From NCBI RefSeq assembly GCF_050947875.1, contig NC_134568.1:256480615-256544614 (forward strand): a DNA stretch of 64,000 nucleotides, given 5' to 3'. Positions 58,832-64,000 of this stretch are shown here, piece after piece. Under the pieces are notes generated by a model, which was not told the DNA's origin, did no database searches, and worked only from the letters and a program-made list of their open reading frames with translations. A program made the position numbers and the translations under genes. Source of the DNA: Dermacentor variabilis. Lineage: Eukaryota > Arthropoda > Arachnida > Ixodida > Ixodidae. Position 1 is the first letter of the stretch. Each line of letters begins with the position of its first letter.

Positions 58832-59788
58832 CAGTCAAAGCTCGATACATCGAACACAGATATATTGAATTATTGCGTATATTTAACACTTTCCATGTCA
58901 CCTGAAAAATCACATGCATATTTAATTATTTTTTTGAACGGGCTTGAACGTAAAATGGATATATTGAACTCCGCCATCCGAGACCACGTGCACTCTGTGG
59001 ACAGGCGGCGAGCTTTCCCGCAACACCCTTGAAAACGGGCAGTGGAGCGACAGCGCAAGCTCACTGGGCTCACTCATAGACACCTTGGCAGATGCCACTT
59101 AATATTTTGTTATTGACAGTGTTTCAAAATGCTTCGATTGACGGAGGTGGAGATTGAAGCAGAAGTAACGGCCAAACGAAGAAGCTGCCGAGGTTGATCC
59201 CGCAAGCGCTGTTGTTGCCCCGCTCCCGACTTCAACTGAGGCTGTAGCTGCTTTGGCCCTTCTACCGTTTCTACGCCACTACTTGCGGCACAATAGAGGG
59301 TGCCGGCCTAGTGCTTGTGGATCATTTAGACTATGTTGAGGACTCCGTGTTTAAGCACACGGCTGCCAATAAGAAGCAGGCTACACTACTGCAGTACTTT
59401 CAGCCAAATAAATAATTACTTTGTGCACAGCTTTAAGTATTTACTGCGCCATGAGTGGGGCGCGATCGGGGCTCCTTGTTCGGAGTGCGGATTGGCCTAG
59501 ACCACACTGAACTTCATGCGGCTGACGAGGTCGGCACGGCCTATGCCAATTGTGTGCGGCGCAATCGACCGCGCGCTACCGGCGGACGAAGTCGGCGCGG
59601 CTTAGGCCAATTGCGGGCGGCACAACCGAATGCGCGCTCCGAACAACGATACTCGATCGCGCCCTTGGTTCATTGATTGATTTGCAGAAGTTTTTGATGC
59701 GTTGTTTAGGTGATTCTATATATCGAATTCTGGCTATATCAAACTATTTCGCAATCACTGCGCTGTTCGATATATCGAGGTTTGACTG
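58832..59788 (+). mobile_element. pogo-type TIR element with transposase C-terminal remnant
   Basis: The left end CAGTCAAAGCTCGATACATC and the right end (reverse-complemented CAGTCAAACCTCGATATATC) match at 22 of 24 positions. Inside, 59329-59415 encodes DYVEDSVFKHTAANKKQATL followed by LQYFQPNK-stop. This has the K-x-T/A-x-x-x-x-Y-F ending of many pogo/Tigger transposases. The DDE core is missing, so it is an internally deleted, non-autonomous copy. The flanking dinucleotides are CA on both sides rather than TA, in an (AC)n context. Confidence 0.75.
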
Positions 59789-60847
59789 CATATATAGCAG
59801 GAGACAGTTCACTTTCACAGCCCGAGTCCCCTCGCACCACCAAGAGACTGGCATCTCTCGGATGAGCCATGCGACAAGTGGATTCAGTTAAACACGTTAA
59901 GGAGACATACATGTTTTGTGCATATTAAGTCACACAACTATATACACATCAATGAAAAAAAATCACTAATGCGAAATTTGGGTGCAGTTCTATATGCGCT
60001 TTTCTCGCGATATATTACGTGGCGCGGACACTCTGTCTTGTGTGGCACGCTGCAAACGGAGCGAAGTGTGGCGCGACTGACTTGCTAATCTGGAAATCGC
60101 AAGAGTCAGTGCATGGGTGACACATGGGTGCGATTCACAGCAGCTGCTGCGGACAGACCTCCCAGATTATGTGCGCTACTCTGGCACCATCTCATAGCCA
60201 TCGTCGCTGCACTGCACGTTTCTTCTCGCCATTTCACCACATCCTCCTCTTCCATTTTCCACCTGATGGTTGAAAAAGGGCAAGCACATGCTGTCTTTCC
60301 GCGATCCTAGTGCTGCAGATCGCGCTGTCTAAATTAAGAGACAGGGGTAATTGGAGATCGCTAACAGAGGGCATCCTGTAGTGGACATAAAAATAGGCAT
60401 ATGAGGCTAATGAATCTAATTTCTAGAGTCGCGGTAAATCGCTCGACTGTACAAACTGTTCGCCCCTGCTGCCAGCATTCTTAATGCCATCATTTTGACA
60501 GCAAGTGCTTGTGATCATCCGGTGAGATATTTACCATTTTATATGGTCCGTGTATTACACTATGCTTGTTATTTTAATTAGTAATTAAATGCTCACTATA
60601 ACTTATATGGCCCATATAACTAAGGTACAGACTCGAGTAAGGGCAGCACATTTCTGTGACAATTTTGACTAGCATTATGTGGGACCCAGCCATTTGACCT
60701 AACTTTTCCAACTACATGTATGAAATCCACCATAAACTACCACAATCGCCTTTTGTCGCCATCTAGTAGCATCGTGCGAAAATTTGTTCTTGAGCGCAAT
60801 CAGAATCAGCGCACCAAACGCGATTGCTTCTCGGTTGGATTTTTTTT

Positions 60848-61680
60848 TAAAGGGACCCTGAAACAATTTTGTACAATCGTACTGCGTCATTAGAGTATGC
60901 CCTTCTGATTATTGACAGATCTAAGTGCTCCGCGTAAAGCGTGTAATTTATTATAAGGTTTTAAAAATGTACATCGCTGCCAATCGCAGCACGCCGCCCG
61001 GCTGAATTTTCAGCCGCCCTTAACCATTTAACGTAAATTGCCCTAATGATGCTAGCAGGGCGAGCTCTCCGATTGGCTGCCCAAGGCACGTCATCGATAA
61101 TTTTCACATTTTTATGGTGAACAAATGTTGTTTGTAATAGTTGGAATGTTAGTTAATTTGTTTCTATAAAAAGAAAGTAACAAAGAGAATGCACAAGGAC
61201 AATTTCTCACTTCACTTAAGCACTTCTGGCACAAAGCAAGAGTTGTCTCCTTGTGTTACAATATGCTCTATGTTGACGAAAGCTCTGCGGTCAATGTTGA
61301 TCTCGATCTTTGTTTTCGCAAGCACTATGGTTCGCTCTTGTTACGTTGTGGGCTGCAAAGGTAGCGACTGGCAATATGTCTAGGTGTGACATTGCATCCA
61401 TCTGCAAGGCAGCAGATGAGCGGAGTGGCTGCAGTGCATTGGACTGTCGCTATCCGAGTGGGGCTAGGATTTGCGTGTTTGCGCCCGTCAGTTTATGTCG
61501 GAGGATTACTACCACAATAGTATTTCGCGCGTCCGGTATTCGGGTAAACGCGAGCGCAAGCAGACTGGGCCTGGCTGTTTGACTGTGCCATTTTACAGGA
61601 TGAGCAGAGATTCAAACGTGAGTGGTCTGCACGGTGCAGCCACCTGGTGGTAAGAGCTCAACCAAACACAGTAGCTGTAA
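60848..61680 (+). repeat. second THAP-relic repeat (AAAGGGACCC end)
   Basis: It starts AAAGGGACCCTGAAACAATT and follows, block by block, the reverse complement of 24052-23300. From the ATG at 61328 it encodes MVRSCYVVGCKGSDWQYV-stop (THAP start). After frame changes it gives CARQFMSEDYYHNS, where the zinc-binding His of C-x2-H is Gln. It ends near the phrase CAGCCACCTGGTGG (61637), also found at 23093. It is a broken, non-coding copy. Confidence 0.65.
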
Positions 61681-61689
61681 CTAATGTCC

Positions 61690-61981
61690 CTTGATAATTT
61701 GAAAGTACCGCCACTCTTTGAACTCTGCCGCCGCCGCGTGACCTCCTCTCCTTCACCTCGACCCTTGCGTGTCCCCCCCGCGGGAAGCGGTCTTGCGCCC
61801 GTTTTTCTGCACGATGATTGGTTTCCCTGCCGTTACCGTTGGAAACGCGTGGATCTTGTGTTTTCCTTGTATTTTTCTTTTTCGTCCGCGCCATCCTTCT
61901 CCTCGGCTCGGCTGGCTCGACGTTTTGGCTCGACGTAGCGAACGTTGGTACGCTGTTTCCTGCTCTCTGAGCTAGCGCTAT
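61690..61981 (+). promoter_or_regulatory. GC-rich putative promoter and 5' leader of the THAP exon
   Basis: This 290-bp stretch is much richer in G+C and CpG than the neighbourhood (CCCCCCGCGGGAAGCGG, GGCTCGACG twice) and leads directly into the THAP start codon. There is no clear TATA box. It could equally be the 5' part of a transposon that carries the THAP exon. Confidence 0.35.
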
Positions 61982-62143
61982 ATGCCGTGCTGTTGTGCAT
62001 ATAACTGCAGCAAGAAACCTGAAGGTGGTTATGCACTTTTTATGATACCACTAGGAAAGCTTGATGGCTTGTGCAGGAAGCAGTGGCTGCATAACATTGG
62101 TCGAAAGAACTATGTTCCGACAAAGAACAATGTTGTTTGCGTG
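61982..62143 (+). CDS. THAP-domain protein, first exon
   Basis: An open frame starts MPCCCAYNCSKKPEGGYALF and runs to PTKNNVVCV, followed at 62144 by a donor GTGAGG in phase 0. The Cys pair (C5 and C9), Trp35, the FMIP block (the usual F-x-x-FP position), Pro46 and Cys53 fit the first three-quarters of a THAP zinc finger (C2CH, DNA-binding). The spacing C9 to C53 is within the family range. The second exon should supply the x-x-H ligand and was not found up to 64000. THAP exons occur in host genes and in P-type transposons; the context, beside a THAP-relic repeat, makes either possible. Unlike the two relics, this frame is intact. Confidence 0.65.
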
Positions 62144-62600
62144 GTGAGGAATCTTTCTTATTGCTCGTATCAAAACATCCCCTAACGCTGAATTTTTTTT
62201 TATTCTTCCGGCCTGCTCACCAGCATTTTTGCTGTGGCAATTAGTGCGTTGCATAAAAATTGGGTTGTCCTCAGTGTGCTTAATATTGTGGTGGGACTCC
62301 ATCACCTCGCACGTCGCCAACTGTTGTTATTCAGTTGGAAATGAAGCAATATATGTTGTTTTGCACTGTGAAGAATTCTGAGCGATGATACAGCCTCTTG
62401 ATCGCACATTTCGTTACTAGGATACATTGCCTGTTTTACTGAAAATATAAATAGCGGCTTGTAGTGGAGCTATTCTTTTCACCTTACTCGTCGGCCATAC
62501 AATGAATGCAAGCCCTGAAAAAATTAGCGGCAAGTATACCCGTGGTATTGCAGGTGATGAGCGCTAGCTAGTCTACATCGCGTTTTTTAAGTTTTAAGTC

Positions 62601-63727
62601 GAAAGGCTTTAGATCTCTGTTTTAAGGTCACGTTGAGAACAGAAAATATCACGCAACCCAGGAAGACCAGAAATGACCCAAAGCATGTCCAGCCATGCAT
62701 AAGAGATTAATTATTAGCCACATTAATTAATGAGTCATTAGTGATTGAATTAAGGTGGATTAGGGGAGGATTAAGGTTGATTAGGGTGTAATAAGGTGGA
62801 TTAAGGTACATGAACAAGGATTAAGGTGTATCAAGGAGGATTAAGGTGGATGAAGGAAGATTAGGGTGCATGAACGATGATTAAAGCATATGAAAGAGAA
62901 TTAAGGTGGATGAAAGAGGATTAAGGTCGATTACAGTGGATTAGGGTTTATAGAGTAATAAGACCCATAAGGGTGTATTAAGGAGGATTAAGGTGGAATC
63001 GGGTGGATGAAGGTTGATCAAGGTGAAGTACAGTAGGCTTTACAAGCCTTCCGCCTTTGCGTCTCTTAGGCGATACCTAAGTTCACCTTGGATTTTTGGA
63101 ATTTGCTTCGAACTGCACTTCCATGCACGCATGAGTGGGCGACGATTATTATTTGGTTTTCTCACGGATACAGGCAATGTGCAGGGGGTGTTCACATAAT
63201 CGTGCACGCTTGCTGTTGATATCAACATCTAGGCAGAGGCCGGGAATTTTCGCTTTAATAGCGAATGCTTTAAAACCACCTTTCTGTAGTTTTATTATAA
63301 GTGGAAACCTTTTCCATTGATTTAACACGAGCCGAAATCATTGCACCAATGCGCTTTGATCCCGAAGGCTGAGCAATTAATCATGATTGTGGTCATGATG
63401 CAGTAATGCAAGAAATATTCTGCAGGCAATAATGTTTAGCACTAAAATGTATTTCATCCTAGTCCACCTTCATCCTTCTTCATCGACTTTAATCCTCTTT
63501 AATCCACCCTAACTCACCTTCACCGACCTTAATCACCTAATCCTTAATACACCTTAATCCATCTTAATAAATCACTAATCAATAATTACTTAACTTTGCT
63601 AATCAGTAATCATCTCTAATACACGGCTGGACATGCTTTGGTTCGCTTCCAGCCTTCCTAGGGTCACGTGATATTTTCTATACTGTATCTCACAACGGGG
63701 CCTTGAAACAAAGATCTAAGGCTTTCG
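62601..63727. mobile_element. foldback structure with minisatellite arms
   Basis: The left arm (62601 on: GAAAGGCTTTAGATCTCTGT, GAAAATATCACG, AAGCATGTCCAGCC) is repeated inverted at 63600-63727. Between them, 62750-63020 is a degenerate tandem array of about 10-12 bp units (GGATTAAGGTG). 63460-63570 is the same array inverted (CACCTTAATCC). The centre (63030-63440) is unique and non-coding. The whole is an about 1.1-kb inverted-repeat element, Foldback-like in form. Confidence 0.75.
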
Positions 63728-64000
63728 CTCAATAAGCCACATGCAGAGGGATGTGCCACAAGCAATACTAGTTCAGACGCACAAAGTAAAGCATCTGATC
63801 ATGTGGCAGAAAAATTGTCTGCAGTATCGAACTCGCCTCAAAGCTCGTTTTACATCAGTGTGCCCCGTTCCTACAGCTTTGGAAAAAAAAAAAAAAAACC
63901 TCCTCATAAGCGTTGCCTTCAGCATGATCGATGCGGTTATCAGCATTTCTAAAAATTTTCAACACCACTGGGCCATGCAACTGGCCCAAAATAATGCGCC
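63728..64000. other. no gene recognised
   Basis: Short right flank with a poly(A) run at 63880-63898; nothing else supported. Confidence 0.4.

Noticed and set aside
62750..63020. Telomere-like array because of TTAGGG and TTAAGG phrases
   Set aside because: The units are 10-12 bp and irregular, and the array is part of an inverted-repeat element; arthropod telomeres are plain TTAGG.
62750..63570. CRISPR-like repeat arrays
   Set aside because: The repeats are short, degenerate and contiguous, with no unique spacers, in a eukaryotic genome.

Overview
The window looks like nuclear DNA of a hard tick (Ixodidae), probably a metastriate species. The main reasons are several copies of a tRNA-derived SINE typical of ixodid ticks, tick-type TIR transposons and LINEs, and long AT-rich introns. 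There are no operons, Shine-Dalgarno sites or CRISPR arrays. Nothing was searched against a database, so species and family names rest on recognition.

One host gene can be followed across the first two thirds, on the + strand. Six exons (3801-4058, 16848-17100, 17699-17787, 32546-32775, 38189-38791, 38855-38910) have GT/AG junctions and mutually compatible phases. Together they encode a PX-like domain tail, a SAM domain split over two exons, a Ser-rich linker, a Pro-rich region and a C-terminal CCHC zinc knuckle. This is the architecture of ZCCHC14, the RNA-binding partner of TENT4 poly(A) polymerases. The 5' exons lie before base 1. The 3'UTR probably runs to an AATAAA at 42081. Its introns are packed with transposons, many nested.

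Intron layout: upstream of exon 1, two unrelated mariner remnants and a SINE. Between exons 1 and 2, a decayed pogo/Tigger transposon carrying a LINE-tail insertion, a foldback element and a 0.6-kb tandem dimer. Between exons 3 and 4, a Penelope GIY-YIG fragment split by a 1.7-kb TIR element with a 5-bp target duplication, a (TA)n tract, a TIR element containing a THAP-like relic, a CR1-type LINE split by a self-inverted SINE tail, and an I-clade LINE that keeps endonuclease, RT and RNase H in one frame apart from a few stop codons. Between exons 4 and 5, a SINE, a MITE and a second inverted SINE copy.

Downstream of the gene (42-64 kb) the sequence is accessory: an RTE-like LINE, another LINE 3' fragment, a complete but dead Ty3/gypsy LTR retrotransposon (160-bp LTRs, ATAT target duplication), a Tc1/mariner-type transposase relic, a pogo-type TIR element, a second THAP-relic repeat, a plausible first exon of a THAP-domain gene at 61982, and a foldback structure with minisatellite arms at the right edge.

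I found no convincing new multi-gene system. The observations most worth following are the phase-consistent ZCCHC14-like gene with a 63-nt in-frame intron, the three THAP-coding segments, the two inverted SINE insertions, the unidentified TTCAC-flanked element, the nearly intact I-clade LINE, and the LTR element whose two LTRs differ only by transitions.
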